Source: Bradyrhizobium prioriisuperbiae (GTDB taxonomy: Bacteria; Pseudomonadota; Alphaproteobacteria; Rhizobiales; Xanthobacteraceae). From it: a stretch of DNA of 64,000 bases. Below the pieces are notes generated by a model. It was not told the origin of the DNA. It saw only the letters and a program-made list of their open reading frames with translations, and ran no database searches. The DNA is taken from the NCBI RefSeq assembly GCF_032397745.1, contig NZ_CP135921.1:5072501-5136500 (forward strand), written 5' to 3'. A program made the translations under genes and the position numbers. Each line of letters opens with the position of its first letter. The stretch's first letter is position 1. Positions 35,336-44,990 of this stretch are shown piece after piece.

Positions 35336-36262
35336 ATGGACAGTCTCAGCGGCCTCATCGCCTTCGTACGCACGGCGGAAACCCTGAGCTTCGTGGCGGC
35401 CGGGCGCTTGCTCGGGGTGTCAGCATCCGCTGTCGGCAAGAACGTGGCCAGGCTCGAGCAAAGCGTTGGTGTCCGGCTGTTCCAGCGCAGCACCCGCCGC
35501 GTCAGTCTCACCAACGAGGGGGCGCTGTTTTACGAGCGCTGCCGCCGCGTGCTCGACGAGCTCAGGGATGCGGAGGCCATGCTGTCGCAGTCCGCGCTGG
35601 TGCCGCGCGGCAGGCTGCGCGTCAGTCTGCCGACCATCGGCTATCGCTTCCTGATGCCGATCCTGCCGGAATTTTCCGCGCGTTATCCCGAGGTCGAGCT
35701 CGATCTCGATTTCGACGACCGCATCCTGGACGTGATCGAGGAGGGGCTCGATGTCGTGGTGCGCAGCGGCGAACTCGCGGACTCCCGGCTGATGTCGCGG
35801 CGTCTCGGCGCATTCCGCTTTGTGCTGTGTGCATCGCCGGCCTATCTCGCCGCCCATGGCGAACCGCGGACGCCGGGCGATCTTGCGCAGCACAAATGCC
35901 TGCGCTTTCGTTTTCCGACCACCGGCAAATTGCAGGACTGGTCGCTGCGTCATGAGGCCGGTGCGGGCGAACCGCGGATTCCGGTGACGATGGTGTGCAA
36001 CAACATCGAGGCGCTTCGTGCGGCCGCGATCGGTGGGATGGGCATCGTGCATATGCCGGATTTCCTGGTGCGCGACGCGATCGCGTTGGGCAGCTTGCGC
36101 ACCGTGCTCGACGGCGACATGATCAATCCCGGCCAGTTCTGGGCCTTGTGGCCGTCAAGCCGGCAGTTGTCGCCCAGACTGCGGGTGTTCGTGGATTTTT
36201 TGAGCGAGAGGCTGTTCGTTAGCCAGCTAGTGCATGTAGCCGGTAACACCGTCCCACAGTAG
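35336..36262 (+). CDS. LysR-family transcriptional regulator
   Basis: 308 residues. The N-terminal helix-turn-helix is typical (FVRTAETLSFVAAGRLLGVS, SAVGKNVARLEQSVGVRLFQ, TRRVSLTNEG), followed by the effector-binding domain (GRLRVSLPTIGYR, LDLDFDDRILDVIEEGLDVV, AIGGMGIVHMPDFLV). It is divergent from the exported propeller gene and probably regulates it and itself. The inducer is unknown. Its last 36 bases overlap the end of the TauE/SafE gene on the other strand. Confidence 0.92.
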   Translation: MDSLSGLIAFVRTAETLSFVAAGRLLGVSASAVGKNVARLEQSVGVRLFQRSTRRVSLTNEGALFYERCRRVLDELRDAEAMLSQSALVPRGRLRVSLPTIGYRFLMPILPEFSARYPEVELDLDFDDRILDVIEEGLDVVVRSGELADSRLMSRRLGAFRFVLCASPAYLAAHGEPRTPGDLAQHKCLRFRFPTTGKLQDWSLRHEAGAGEPRIPVTMVCNNIEALRAAAIGGMGIVHMPDFLVRDAIALGSLRTVLDGDMINPGQFWALWPSSRQLSPRLRVFVDFLSERLFVSQLVHVAGNTVPQ

Positions 36263-36985
36263 CTTCAGCGCCGTCACCACCAACAGCCCGTAACAGGCCT
36301 TGTAGAGCTGTTGCTGGTCCAGCCGCTGGTGCAGCTTCCAGCCGATCCACACCCCGAGCGGGATCGCCGGCACGCACAGCGCCATCAGCATCCAGAGCGG
36401 CGTTGTCGGCTTCACCAGCAATAGCCAGGGTACGGCTTTCAGCGCGTTGCCCACGGTGAAGAACAGACTGGTCGTTCCGGCATAAAGCTCCTTGGTCATG
36501 CCCAACGGCAGCAGGTACATCGCCAGCGGCGGTCCGCCGGAATGGGCAACCATGGTGGTGACGCCCGAGGCGAGGCCGGCCGCGACCGCCTTGGGCGTGG
36601 AGCGGGGCCGCACCACCACCTGTCCGCCGCTGCGCAGCCACAGGGCCGCGAACAACAGCGTAATCAGGGCCATGACAATGGCCACCGCCCGATGATCCAG
36701 CAACCGGAGGCCGACATAGCCGAGACCGATGCCGATGACGAGCGTGGGCACCAGCACGGCAAGGTCGGGCCGCGACCAGGTCGAGGGCTTCCAGTAGCGC
36801 AGCGCGAACAGGTCCATCCCGATGAACAGCGGCGCCAGCAGCGCGCCGGCGGTCAAGGGATCCATCACCAGCGACAGCAGCGGAATGCCGATAATGGCAA
36901 AGCCGCCGCCGAACGCGCCCTTCATGAACGCGATGACGAACACACCAATGAAGGCAACAAGAAGGGTGATGGGCTCGATTGGCAC
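36227..36985 (-). CDS. TauE/SafE-family membrane permease
   Basis: 252 residues from GTG 36985 (VPIEPITLL). The frame stays open 89 codons upstream, but that part reads as non-coding and has no homology-like features. Eight hydrophobic helices carry the family repeat: AFMKGAFGGGFAIIGIPLL near residue 20 and VTTMVAHSGGPPLAMYLLP near 140. Relatives export sulfite, sulfoacetate or other small anions. No ribosome site is clear, so the start is uncertain. It overlaps the lysR 3' end tail-to-tail. Confidence 0.87.
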   Translation of the reverse strand: MPIEPITLLVAFIGVFVIAFMKGAFGGGFAIIGIPLLSLVMDPLTAGALLAPLFIGMDLFALRYWKPSTWSRPDLAVLVPTLVIGIGLGYVGLRLLDHRAVAIVMALITLLFAALWLRSGGQVVVRPRSTPKAVAAGLASGVTTMVAHSGGPPLAMYLLPLGMTKELYAGTTSLFFTVGNALKAVPWLLLVKPTTPLWMLMALCVPAIPLGVWIGWKLHQRLDQQQLYKACYGLLVVTALKLLWDGVTGYMH

Positions 36986-37293
36986 GGGGGGCAGGCTCTG
37001 AGAATGAAGCCGCAGGATGCCACAAAAACCCGCGGAGCACAGCGGTTGCCACCCGTGCGGGGGTGCAAAGGGCCTGAGATTCGCGGAGATCGCGCCTTGT
37101 TCGGTTCGTCCGGCGTGCGGATCGCCTATGGCTGAGGGCATTTTCGGCGCCACGGGCCGGTCCGAATCGCCAAAAAGGCTATTTTTTCGGGTTTTTTGCT
37201 CAACAAAACTGTGCAGATCACGAAAAGGACGGTTTTCATAGCGGATTTGCAATATGGTGATTGCGTCCGAATCACTTTTTCCAAGGAGACACT
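36986..37293 (+). other. Intergenic region ahead of the HU gene
   Basis: No gene is visible. It contains the promoter of the HU gene and the leader of the divergent permease. A T-rich segment (CTATTTTTTCGGGTTTTTTGC, read with a break at 37190) and AATATGG near 37251 are possible promoter parts, but I cannot fix hexamers with confidence. Confidence 0.4.
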
Positions 37294-37593
37294 ATGGCCG
37301 CCCAACTGACGAAGTCGCAGCTGATCGAACAGATCTCGACCACCACCGAACTGGCTAAGAAGGACGTCAAAGGCGTTCTCGAGACGCTGGCCACGGTCGG
37401 CTACAAGGAGCTGAAGAAGAACGGCCTGTTCGTCGTTCCCGGCTTTGCCAAGTTCGTCGTCATCAAGAAGCCCGCCACCAAGGCGCGCAAGGGCACCAAC
37501 CCGTTCACCGGCGAACCGATGACCTTCAAGGCCAAGCCGGCCCGCAAGATCGTCCGCGCCCGCCCGGTGAAGGCGGCGAAGGAAGCTGTGTAA
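37294..37593 (+). CDS. HU-family histone-like DNA-binding protein
   Basis: 99 residues. The HU/IHF fold is evident (LTKSQLIEQISTTTELAKKD, VLETLATVGYKELKKNG, then the DNA-gripping arm KPATKARKGTNPFTGEPMTF). The usual arm reads RxGRNPxTG; here it is ARKGTNPFTGE. The C-terminal tail is basic (KPARKIVRARPVKAAKEAV), a feature of larger alphaproteobacterial HU proteins. It binds and bends DNA as a nucleoid protein. AAGGAG lies 6 bases before the ATG and an intrinsic terminator follows, so it is a monocistronic gene. Confidence 0.92.
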   Translation: MAAQLTKSQLIEQISTTTELAKKDVKGVLETLATVGYKELKKNGLFVVPGFAKFVVIKKPATKARKGTNPFTGEPMTFKAKPARKIVRARPVKAAKEAV

Positions 37594-37616
37594 ACGCCCA
37601 TTCGGCGTTGACCAGG

Positions 37617-37643
37617 AAAGGCCCCCTTTTGGGGGCCTTTTTT
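37617..37643 (+). terminator. Intrinsic terminator of the HU gene
   Basis: AAAGGCCCCC-TTTT-GGGGGCCTTT, a perfect 10-bp stem with a four-base loop, runs into TTTG and lies 24 bases after the stop. It is the clearest intrinsic terminator of the window. Confidence 0.93.
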
Positions 37644-37671
37644 GTTGGGGTGAGTTTTTCGCCGGAGCTGC

Positions 37672-38199
37672 TCACGGCTCGACGATGGCGAAGACCGGGC
37701 TGAAGGTATCGAACAGCGACAGCAATTCGAGCAGCCGGCCGGCATTGCCCGCGAAGGTGATCTCGCCGCTGGCGGCGGCCTGCGGAAACGTCGTCTGCTG
37801 CAGCATGATTGCATTCAGTGTCTTGCGGGTCGGTGTGAGGGTGGCATCGGCGTGCGCGACCGGCTTCTTGGCGCGGTGGGCCAGCGCCGAGTTCTCCAGG
37901 TTCAGCACGATGGACTGATCGGTGTCGGTGAAAACCCAGTTCAGCACCATTCGCTTGCCGTTCGCCTTCGGCCCGTTGAGGCGCACCGCCAGCAGATCGA
38001 AGAACACATCCAGCGGCAGCGCCGCCAGTGCATCTGCGGGCACACCAGTGCGGCCTGCGAGTTTCGGCGGCCCATTGCGCAGTTCATGCGCTGCGAACAG
38101 CTAGGAGTTGCGCCATGTGGCGGCCTCCGAGAGGTAACCAAGCTGCTCGCAGGCATCGGCAGCGAGGTTGCGGGCGTCTGCGTTGGACGGATCCGCGGC
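37672..38199 (-). pseudogene. 3' remnant of an alkylsulfatase gene with a nonsense codon
   Basis: The minus strand reads ADPSNADARNLAADACEQLG, YLSEAATWRNS-stop-LFAAHELRNG, then a 123-codon open part. That part (LPLDVFFDLLAVRLNGP, VLNWVFTDTDQSIVLNLENS, ASGEITFAGNAGRLLELLS) is the C-terminal sterol-carrier-like domain of SdsA1/BDS1-type alkylsulfatases. The stop is a TAG where the family has Tyr. The metallo-beta-lactamase catalytic domain is absent, so the gene is truncated as well as interrupted. The open part alone could be translated from the ATG at 38043. Confidence 0.75.
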
Positions 38200-38396
38200 T
38201 CGGGGGTGCGCGCCCGTTCAGCGTCCGTTAATGACGGGGCGCGCCCGATTCAATGACAGAGGTCTGCGTCTAGTGGGACACTATTCGTGTTGCGGCGCAA
38301 GGTATTCGAACCTATGAAGTGGCCGAACGGCGCCATCGTGGGCGTCGCGCATGATGCGCCTTATCATGTGTCTTGCCTGGGATATGCTGCGTGCTG

Positions 38397-40187
38397 ATGC
38401 TTGCACGGATTGGTCGCCTGATCGACCATCTCGGCTCCAAGGGCGTGCTCTCCACGCTGCGGGCACTGCTGCGCGGCAACGAGTTCTTTCTGGTCCCGCT
38501 GGCATTGCTGGTCGGTGTGGTGGCCGGCGCGATTGTCACGCTGATGAGCGAGATCGCCCAGGTTGCGCATGTTCTGATCTTCGGCATTCCGATCGACGTG
38601 CGCCTCAGCGCCAACGAGATCGTCAATCCCTGGGCCGCGATGATCGCGCCGGCGGCGGGCGGCCTGCTGCTGGGCCTGATGGAATGGTCGCGCCGGCGCT
38701 GGAAGATCTCCAACGCGGTCGATCCGATTGAAGCCAATGCGCTGCGCGGTGGCCGCCTGTCGTTGCGCGACAGCGTCGTGGTCAGCAGTCAGACCCTGAT
38801 CTCGAACGGCTGCGGCGCGTCGGTCGGGCTGGAAGCAGGCTATACCCAGATCGGGGCAGGGGCGGCATCGCTGCTCGGCCGCTTCTTCAACCTGCGGCGC
38901 AACGATTTGCGCCTGATCGTGGGCTGCGGTGCCGCCGGCGCCATCGCCGCCGCTTTCGGCGCGCCGATCACCGGTGCATTCTATGCTTGTGAATTGATCG
39001 TCGGCGTCTATTCGGTATCGAGCGCGGCGCCGATCCTCGCGGCGTCGCTGTCGGCGGCCCTTACCGCACGCTGGCTCGGCGGCGCGCCTTATTCCCTCAA
39101 TGTGCCTCAGGTCGGCGCGGTCACCGGTGAGCAATATCTTGCCATCATCGTGCTGGCGCTGATCGTTGCGGCGGTCGGCATCGTGGTGATGCGAAGCTCG
39201 GCGCTGGTGGAGCGGGTCTTCAACCAGCCTTGGTTGCCGGTCTGGCTCAAGACCCCGATCGGCGGACTTTGCATCGGCGGGATGGCCATCTTGACGCCAC
39301 AGGTGCTGGCGGCGGGACACGGCGCGATGGTGCTTGACCTGCATCGCAGCATGGCGATGGACGTCATTGCCATGATCATCGGCCTGAAGCTGTGCGCCTG
39401 CCTGATCTCGCTGGCCTCGGGCTTTCGCGGTGGTTTGTTTTTCGCATCGCTGTTCGTCGGCAGCCTGATCGGCAAGCTCTATGCCATGGTGCTGCAGCTT
39501 CCGATGTTCGGCATTCCGCTCGATCCGCTCGCCAGCATGCTCACCGGCATGGCGACACTCGGTGTCGCGATTGTCGGTGGTCCACTCACCATGTCGTTCC
39601 TGGTGCTGGAAATGACCCGCAGCGTCGACGTCACTGCCGCGGTGCTGGCGGCCTGCATCGTCACCAGCGTGTGCGTGCGGGCGCTGTTTGGCCATTCTTT
39701 CTCGACCTGGCGGCTGCATTTGCGCGGCGAAACCATTCGCAGCGCCAACGATGTCGGGTGGCTTCGCAATCTCACGGTGGAACGCATGATGCGCACCGAT
39801 GTCGCGTCCATCCCCGCGACCGCAACGATTGCCCAGTGTCGCGGTGAATATCTGCTCGGGTCGCGCCAGGCGGTGATCGCCGTCGATGGCCTGAACAGGT
39901 ATTGCGGCATCGTGCTGCTGCCGGAGCTTTTCTCCGGCGATCTCGACAGCATTGCCGACGAAATCCAGGTGATCGAGCTGATCAAGTTTCAGGACGTCAC
40001 GCTGTTTCCGGCCATGAACGTCAAGTCGGCAATGAAGGTGTTCGACGATGCCGGGGCCGAGGTGCTTGCGGTGACGGAGGCCGGCGGCAGTCGCAAGGTG
40101 ATCGGCTTTCTGACCGAATCCTATGCGCGGCGCCGCTATGCGGAAGAGCTCGACCAGGTGACGCGGGGGCTGCTGGGGCAGGTGTGA
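38397..40187 (+). CDS. ClC-family chloride channel/antiporter with C-terminal CBS region
   Basis: 596 residues from ATG 38397; GTG 38391 and TTG 38373 are in-frame alternatives. About ten helices to residue 430 include the selectivity segments: SNGCGASVGLEAGYTQIG near 137 (Glu in the gate position, GLEAG for GREGP), GAAGAIAAAFGAPITGAFYA near 178 and SGFRGGLFFASLFVGSLIG near 343. The first loop lacks the usual GSGIP Ser and reads GCGAS. The last 150 residues look like a CBS pair (VERMMRTDVASIPATATIAQ; GIVLLPELFSGDL). It would move chloride or another anion across the inner membrane. Confidence 0.9.
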   Translation: MLARIGRLIDHLGSKGVLSTLRALLRGNEFFLVPLALLVGVVAGAIVTLMSEIAQVAHVLIFGIPIDVRLSANEIVNPWAAMIAPAAGGLLLGLMEWSRRRWKISNAVDPIEANALRGGRLSLRDSVVVSSQTLISNGCGASVGLEAGYTQIGAGAASLLGRFFNLRRNDLRLIVGCGAAGAIAAAFGAPITGAFYACELIVGVYSVSSAAPILAASLSAALTARWLGGAPYSLNVPQVGAVTGEQYLAIIVLALIVAAVGIVVMRSSALVERVFNQPWLPVWLKTPIGGLCIGGMAILTPQVLAAGHGAMVLDLHRSMAMDVIAMIIGLKLCACLISLASGFRGGLFFASLFVGSLIGKLYAMVLQLPMFGIPLDPLASMLTGMATLGVAIVGGPLTMSFLVLEMTRSVDVTAAVLAACIVTSVCVRALFGHSFSTWRLHLRGETIRSANDVGWLRNLTVERMMRTDVASIPATATIAQCRGEYLLGSRQAVIAVDGLNRYCGIVLLPELFSGDLDSIADEIQVIELIKFQDVTLFPAMNVKSAMKVFDDAGAEVLAVTEAGGSRKVIGFLTESYARRRYAEELDQVTRGLLGQV

Positions 40188-40211
40188 CCGCTCGACCGGT
40201 GTTGCGCTCCG

Positions 40212-41393
40212 TCAGCGCGGAACGGTTGCATCCCACGTCACCAGCAAATTGAGCAGGCCGCGGAATGCCCAGCCGCCGATCCGCACCGGCTCGTCGTCAC
40301 GCAATCGCAGATTTTTCAGCCGTGCAAAGATCGTTGGCAACGCTACGTCGGCGAGCATGGACCGTGACGCCCATGCGCCGGCACAGAAATGAGGACCGGC
40401 GCCGAATGCGATGCTCCGGGAGGCATCGCGTCGCACGTCGAACTGCTGGCCATTCACGAAGTGCTTTTCATCGCGGTTGGCCGAGCCGAACATGAAGAAG
40501 ACGCGGTCATCAGGTTCGAAGGCGATGTCGCGGATGGTCCAGGGCTTGGCGATGCGGCGCGGCGACATACCGATTGGCGAGATCCAGCGCGCATATTCCT
40601 CGAACACCTGCAGCCACGATACTTCGTCGGCGCGCGCGAGCGTGAGCTGGTCGGGGTGGGTCAGCAGCGCCCACACCGTGCCGGCCACCGCGTCGCGCGG
40701 CTCGTTCTGGCCGCCGCTGATGGCGAGTTTGATGTTGGCGCGGATGCTGTCCATCGCCATGCCGGCGGCAAGCGTGACCCCGAGCAGGCTCTGATCCGGG
40801 GTCTTGCTCAGTGTCGGCAGCATATCGTCGATCGCGGCGTCGATGCCCGCGGTCGCCGCGTGGCAGCGCGCCTCCACCGCCGGGTCACCGGCATAATTGG
40901 CGATACCGTCGATCATCGCCTGCGACCAGGCGTTCATGTCCTCGAAACGCATGTTGGTGAGGCCGGTGATCGACTTCAGGCATTCGGCGGAAAACGGCAG
41001 GGCGAAGTCTTTGACAAAATCGACCCGCTTCCCTGGATCGAGCGTATCGATGATGCGGTCCGCATGGGCCTGGAACTGGGCGGTCCAGTGCGCCTTCACG
41101 GTTTTCGGCGAAATGGTTGGGAAGATCGCCTTGCGCTCCGCCATGTGCGCGTCGCCGTCCTTGCGCATCATGTTGTGGCCCATCAGCCTGTTCATCAGGC
41201 CTTCGGGCTGGTGCGAGCTGAACACGTCGATCTGCTTTTCCGAGACGAAGATGTCGTCGCGGCTGCTGAACAGCGTGCTGCCGAGCTGCGGTACGAACGC
41301 GATCGGCGCCTCCCTGCGCAGCCGCGCCAGCGCCGGATAGGGATCGCTCCAGAACGCGGCGAGGTCGATGTCGATGTGAGGTGCGGTGCTCAA
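40212..41393 (-). CDS. Cytochrome P450
   Basis: 393 residues from TTG 41393 with GAGG six bases upstream; the open frame continues 39 codons further but looks non-coding. The heme-binding loop is SIAFGAGPHFCAGAWASR, the ExxR Glu lies in VFEEYARWISPIG, and the I-helix reads KLAISGGQNEPRDAVAG. The usual acid-Thr pair for oxygen activation is replaced there, with no Thr at the expected site, a known variation in some P450s. It is a soluble bacterial-type enzyme that would need ferredoxin partners, none of which are nearby. The substrate is unknown. The proximal sequence after its start carries a palindromic repeat interrupted by an IS. Confidence 0.9.
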   Translation of the reverse strand: MSTAPHIDIDLAAFWSDPYPALARLRREAPIAFVPQLGSTLFSSRDDIFVSEKQIDVFSSHQPEGLMNRLMGHNMMRKDGDAHMAERKAIFPTISPKTVKAHWTAQFQAHADRIIDTLDPGKRVDFVKDFALPFSAECLKSITGLTNMRFEDMNAWSQAMIDGIANYAGDPAVEARCHAATAGIDAAIDDMLPTLSKTPDQSLLGVTLAAGMAMDSIRANIKLAISGGQNEPRDAVAGTVWALLTHPDQLTLARADEVSWLQVFEEYARWISPIGMSPRRIAKPWTIRDIAFEPDDRVFFMFGSANRDEKHFVNGQQFDVRRDASRSIAFGAGPHFCAGAWASRSMLADVALPTIFARLKNLRLRDDEPVRIGGWAFRGLLNLLVTWDATVPR

Positions 41394-41522
41394 CGGAAGC
41401 CTCGGGGTGCGGATGTCCGATGCTGCTGAGGATAGGCCCGGACGGGCAGGGCGTCTGTCCCTATGGTTTGGGACGGGGTTTGCGTAGGCATAACATCCCC
41501 ACTCCGTCATTGCCGGGCTTGA

Positions 41523-42792
41523 TGTTTAGCCCGGACAGATCACTGACAGGTGTTCGGAGACATAGCTAACACGTCAAAATGGCTGGATTGGTCCTGTTTG
41601 GGAGGCCCTTTCCATGCCCTGGCGCGAGGTGTCGGCGATGGATCAACGACGAGAGTTTGTGCTGCTTGCACAGCAAGAGGGAGTGAACCGGCGAGAACTC
41701 TGCCGGCAGTTCGGCATCAGTCCATACATCGGCTACAAATGGCTGGCTCGCTGGCAAACGGGCGATCAAGAGCTGGCCGATCGTTCCCGCCGACCGCATG
41801 CGATGCCCAAGCGCAGCGACGCTGCAATCGAGGCGCAGGTACTGGCTGTTCGTGACAAGCATCCGGCCTGGGGAGCACGCAAGATTGCCCATTGCCTGAA
41901 GCGGGGTGGGCAGACGGTGCCTGTACCGTCCACGGTGCATCAGATCCTGTGTCGGAACGGCCGGATCAAGCCGAGCGAGCATGCGCCGCCAAACCCGGGC
42001 CATCGCTTTGAGAAGGAAGCTCCCAATCTGTTGTGGCAGATGGACTTCAAGGGCGACATCTTGCTCACCAGTGGGAGGGAATGCCATCCGCTGACCGTCG
42101 TCGATGATCATTCGCGCTATGCTCTGTGCTTGAAGGCTTGCGCCAACGAGCAGCGTCTGACCGTGCAGGAACATCTGACAGCCACCTTTCGCCGTTATGG
42201 CCTGCCAGAGGCCTTCTACACCGACAACGGCTCACCCTGGGGCGACACGTCCGGCGTTCATTGGACCGGACTGAAGGTATGGCTGCTCAAGCTCGGCGTC
42301 AGGGTGGTGCATGCCAGACCGCGCCATCCGCAGGCCCGCGGCAAGAACGAACGCTTCCATCGCACCCTGAAGGCGGAGGTGTTTGCCATGCGTCGCTTCC
42401 GCACCCTGCCGGAAGTCCAACGAGCCTTCGACGCCTGGCGGATGGTCTATAATCTGGAGCGTCCTCATCAGGGGCTCGGCATGAACGTCCCTGCCGATCG
42501 CTTCCGGCCCAGTTCCCGCGCCATGCCGCCTCGACTTCCCGAAGTCCAATACGACAGCGGCGACATCGTTCGTAAGGTCTCGTCGACGCGCAGCTACATC
42601 TCCTTCAAGGGGCGGATGTGGAAGGTTCCGCAGGCATTCTTTGGTGAGCGCCTCGCTATCAGGCCGCTGGACCGTGACGGGCACTATGGAATCTTCTTTG
42701 CCAGTTGGCAGGTCGCAACGTTTGACTTGACCAATGGCCAACCTGTTAGTGATGTGTCCGAACAGGTGTTAGCTATGTCTCCGGGCTAAACA
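41523..42792 (+). mobile_element. IS481-family insertion sequence, intact
   Basis: 1,270 bp with perfect 13-bp terminal repeats TGTTTAGCCCGGA and TCCGGGCTAAACA, longer similarity inside them, and a 5-bp duplication CTTGA (41518-41522; 42793-42797). Removing it restores GTCATTGCCGGG-CTTGA-CCCGGCAATCC, a palindromic intergenic repeat. Confidence 0.9.
41614..42789 (+). CDS. IS481-family transposase
   Basis: 391 residues filling the element. The N-terminal helix-turn-helix is MPWREVSAMDQRREFVLLAQ then RRELCRQFGISPYIGYKWL. The integrase core has the DDE triad in LLWQMDFKGD, FYTDNGSPWGD and HPQARGKNERFHRTLKAEV. No stops or frame breaks are visible, so it is probably functional. The C-terminal codons extend into the right terminal repeat, as is common in this family. 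Confidence 0.95.
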   Translation: MPWREVSAMDQRREFVLLAQQEGVNRRELCRQFGISPYIGYKWLARWQTGDQELADRSRRPHAMPKRSDAAIEAQVLAVRDKHPAWGARKIAHCLKRGGQTVPVPSTVHQILCRNGRIKPSEHAPPNPGHRFEKEAPNLLWQMDFKGDILLTSGRECHPLTVVDDHSRYALCLKACANEQRLTVQEHLTATFRRYGLPEAFYTDNGSPWGDTSGVHWTGLKVWLLKLGVRVVHARPRHPQARGKNERFHRTLKAEVFAMRRFRTLPEVQRAFDAWRMVYNLERPHQGLGMNVPADRFRPSSRAMPPRLPEVQYDSGDIVRKVSSTRSYISFKGRMWKVPQAFFGERLAIRPLDRDGHYGIFFASWQVATFDLTNGQPVSDVSEQVLAMSPG

Positions 42793-42797
42793 CTTGA

Positions 42798-42890
42798 CCC
42801 GGCAATCCAGCTTTCTTCGAAATCACCATGCGAATTCAGCGCTTAAGCTGGATCCGCGGGTCAAGCCCGCGGATGACGCTGAGTTTGGAG
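42798..42890. repeat. Palindromic repeat right of the IS481 element
   Basis: The right half of the interrupted repeat (CCCGGCAATCCAGC) continues to a second hairpin CCGCGGG-TCAAG-CCCGCGG (42855-42873). The GGCTTGA/TCAAGCC spacer links it with the hyi-flanking repeats. Confidence 0.7.
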
Positions 42891-42912
42891 AAGCACCTTC
42901 CACCAAACACAC

Positions 42913-43722
42913 TCAATTCAACCCATGCACCGGCGTCTGCATCAACAGCTTCAGCACGATGCCGAACAGCTCGTTCTGCGATGAGATCCCGAGCTTCTCA
43001 TAGGCACGCTTTCGATAGGTCAGCGTCGAGTGGATGCTGATGTCGAGGTCGGCCGAGATCGCTTCCGAACTCAGGCCCGAGAGAATGCGCTGGCAGACTT
43101 CTTTCTCCCGGCTTGTCAGGCAACTGAGCGCCTTATGGGTTGCGAACAGCGTGCCCAGGTTCTGACGCGGCGTATCTGGTGCGGCCGGCGCCTGCTCGAA
43201 ATGGCGGGCCACCACGGCGCTGATCGCCGGCGCGATCCGCTTCAGCCGTTCGATCTGCGCCCGCTCGAAGCGCCCCTGGGCGGTGATCCGATAGAAGTTC
43301 ACATAGAAGCAGGTGCCCTCGACCCAGATGGCGGTCGCGAACTTGTCGACGATGTCGGAATCCTCGAAAAACAGCTTGCGGTAGCTGTCGTTGTACATGC
43401 GCCGGGCGAAGGTCGGCAGCAGGATCGGCGCCGCGCTTGTCCGATGGCTGAAGATGGTGTCGCGGTTCGGGTCGGCCTGGTGGAAATGTCCGGAATAGGC
43501 CTGACCGAGATCGCCACCGATCGGGATGTTGCCGACATCGAGCAGGCAGCGCGCAGAGCGTTCGCCGGCGAACGAAAACACCATGCAATGGCCGACGTCG
43601 GCGACACGGCGCAGCGTGCTCAGCAGCGTGTCGGCAAATCCCGGCCGGCCGATCGCAAGCACCGCACCGGCGACGTCCTGCTCCCTCGGCACGGCTGCCC
43701 TGAAAGCTTCACCCGCGCTCAT
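42913..43722 (-). CDS. LuxR-type transcriptional regulator
   Basis: 269 residues from ATG 43722, with GGAGGAG just upstream; an in-frame start at 43821 is less likely. The C-terminal 65 residues are a LuxR helix-turn-helix ([40 protein letters not shown]). The N-terminal 190 residues ([36 protein letters not shown]) do not look like an acyl-homoserine-lactone domain and resemble GAF/PAS-type sensing regions of uncertain ligand. It is divergent from the ABC transporter genes starting at 43953 and probably controls them. Confidence 0.88.
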   Translation of the reverse strand: MSAGEAFRAAVPREQDVAGAVLAIGRPGFADTLLSTLRRVADVGHCMVFSFAGERSARCLLDVGNIPIGGDLGQAYSGHFHQADPNRDTIFSHRTSAAPILLPTFARRMYNDSYRKLFFEDSDIVDKFATAIWVEGTCFYVNFYRITAQGRFERAQIERLKRIAPAISAVVARHFEQAPAAPDTPRQNLGTLFATHKALSCLTSREKEVCQRILSGLSSEAISADLDISIHSTLTYRKRAYEKLGISSQNELFGIVLKLLMQTPVHGLN

Positions 43723-43952
43723 CGTCTCCTCCAAATTCCTTATTTTCCCGAACTTTACCAGCAAGGCGGCGGCGCCGGAAGCGCCGGGGATGCACTGTCC
43801 CCCGGGGAGCAATCCGCTCAATCATGTTGCGATGCAGGAACCGATGCGCCGTCGCTAGCCCTAGGGACAGACGTCCCCCAGCAGGCATCGTAGGTTGGAG
43901 GCCGCAGTCCTGGCCATTGTGCCGGCTGATCGGGGGAAAGGCGGCGCTCGGG

Positions 43953-44990
43953 GTGGATCTCACGATATTCCTGTTCCTGCTGCAAGACGGCATCATCAAT
44001 GGTGCGGTTTATGCGCTGGTTGCGCTGGCGCTGGTGCTGGTGTTCGCCGTCACGCGGGTGATTCTGATTCCGCAGGGCGAGTTTGTCGCGTTCGCCACCC
44101 TGACGGTGGCGGCGCTGGAGAACGGCAAGCTGCCCGGCACAGTGTGGCTGCTGATCGCGCTGGGCGTGCTCGCGGCCGTCTCGGAACTCGTGCAATACCG
44201 GCGCGAGATCACGCTGGCGCGGATCGTCCGCATTGCCGCACTCGATCTCGTTGTGCCCGTCCTGCTCGCGCTGCTGGCGAATGTGCTTGCGCCGTTGAAG
44301 CTCGGCCCGGTGCTCTCGGGCACACTCACCGTGCTGCTGATCCTGCCGATGGGGCCGATGCTCTACCGCATCGCCTTCGATCCGATCGCGAAATCGGGTG
44401 TGCTGGTGCTGCTGATCGCGGCGTTCGGCGTGCATTTCTCGCTGATGGGCCTTGGCCTGGTGTTCTTCGGCCCCGAAGGCGTTGGCACCGCGGCGCTGTC
44501 GTCGCAGTCGTTCACCCTGGGATCGCTGGTGATCACCGGGCAGAGCGTGATGGTGCTGCTTGTCACTGTCGTATTGCTGGTCGTGTTCGCGGTGTTCTTC
44601 CAATGGTCGCTGTTCGGCAAGGCGCTGCGGGCCTGTGCCTCGAACCGGATCGGCGCGCGGCTCTCAGGCATCCCAACCGCGCTGGCGGGGCAGGTCGCGT
44701 TTGCCATCGCGGCCGGTCTTGGCGCGGTGTCCGGCGTGCTGATCGGGCCGCTGATGACGGTCTATTACGACAGCGGTTTCCTGATCGGGCTGAAGGGCTT
44801 TGTCGCCGCCATCCTCGGTGGCCTGGTCAGTTATCCGCTTACCGTGCTGGCCGCGCTCGGCGTCGGCTTCTCCGAAGCGCTGTTCTCGTTCTGGGCGAGC
44901 TCGTTCAAGGAAGTCCTGGTGTTCGCCCTGATCATCCCGGTGCTGATGTGGCGCTCGCTGACCTCGGCGCCCGGCGGGGGCCACAATTGA
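43953..44990 (+). CDS. Branched-chain-amino-acid-type ABC permease (LivH-like)
   Basis: 345 residues from GTG 43953; the frame is open upstream, but those codons look non-coding. A LivH pattern is seen in [58 protein letters not shown] and [20 protein letters not shown]. It is longer than usual by an extra hydrophobic segment near residues 60-110 ([18 protein letters not shown]). It forms the channel with the fused permease-ATPase that follows, whose ATG overlaps this stop (TGATG). The 230-bp gap before it is the divergent promoter with the LuxR gene. Confidence 0.88.
   Translation: MDLTIFLFLLQDGIINGAVYALVALALVLVFAVTRVILIPQGEFVAFATLTVAALENGKLPGTVWLLIALGVLAAVSELVQYRREITLARIVRIAALDLVVPVLLALLANVLAPLKLGPVLSGTLTVLLILPMGPMLYRIAFDPIAKSGVLVLLIAAFGVHFSLMGLGLVFFGPEGVGTAALSSQSFTLGSLVITGQSVMVLLVTVVLLVVFAVFFQWSLFGKALRACASNRIGARLSGIPTALAGQVAFAIAAGLGAVSGVLIGPLMTVYYDSGFLIGLKGFVAAILGGLVSYPLTVLAALGVGFSEALFSFWASSFKEVLVFALIIPVLMWRSLTSAPGGGHN

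Noticed and set aside
38268..38290. TAGTGGGACACTA resembling the end of the palindromic element near panD
   Set aside because: Only a 5-bp palindrome with a 3-base centre, with no second end or target duplication.
43030..43893. Plus-strand frame of 287 codons opposite the LuxR-type gene
   Set aside because: It is the complement of the clear LuxR-type coding sequence and has no motifs.
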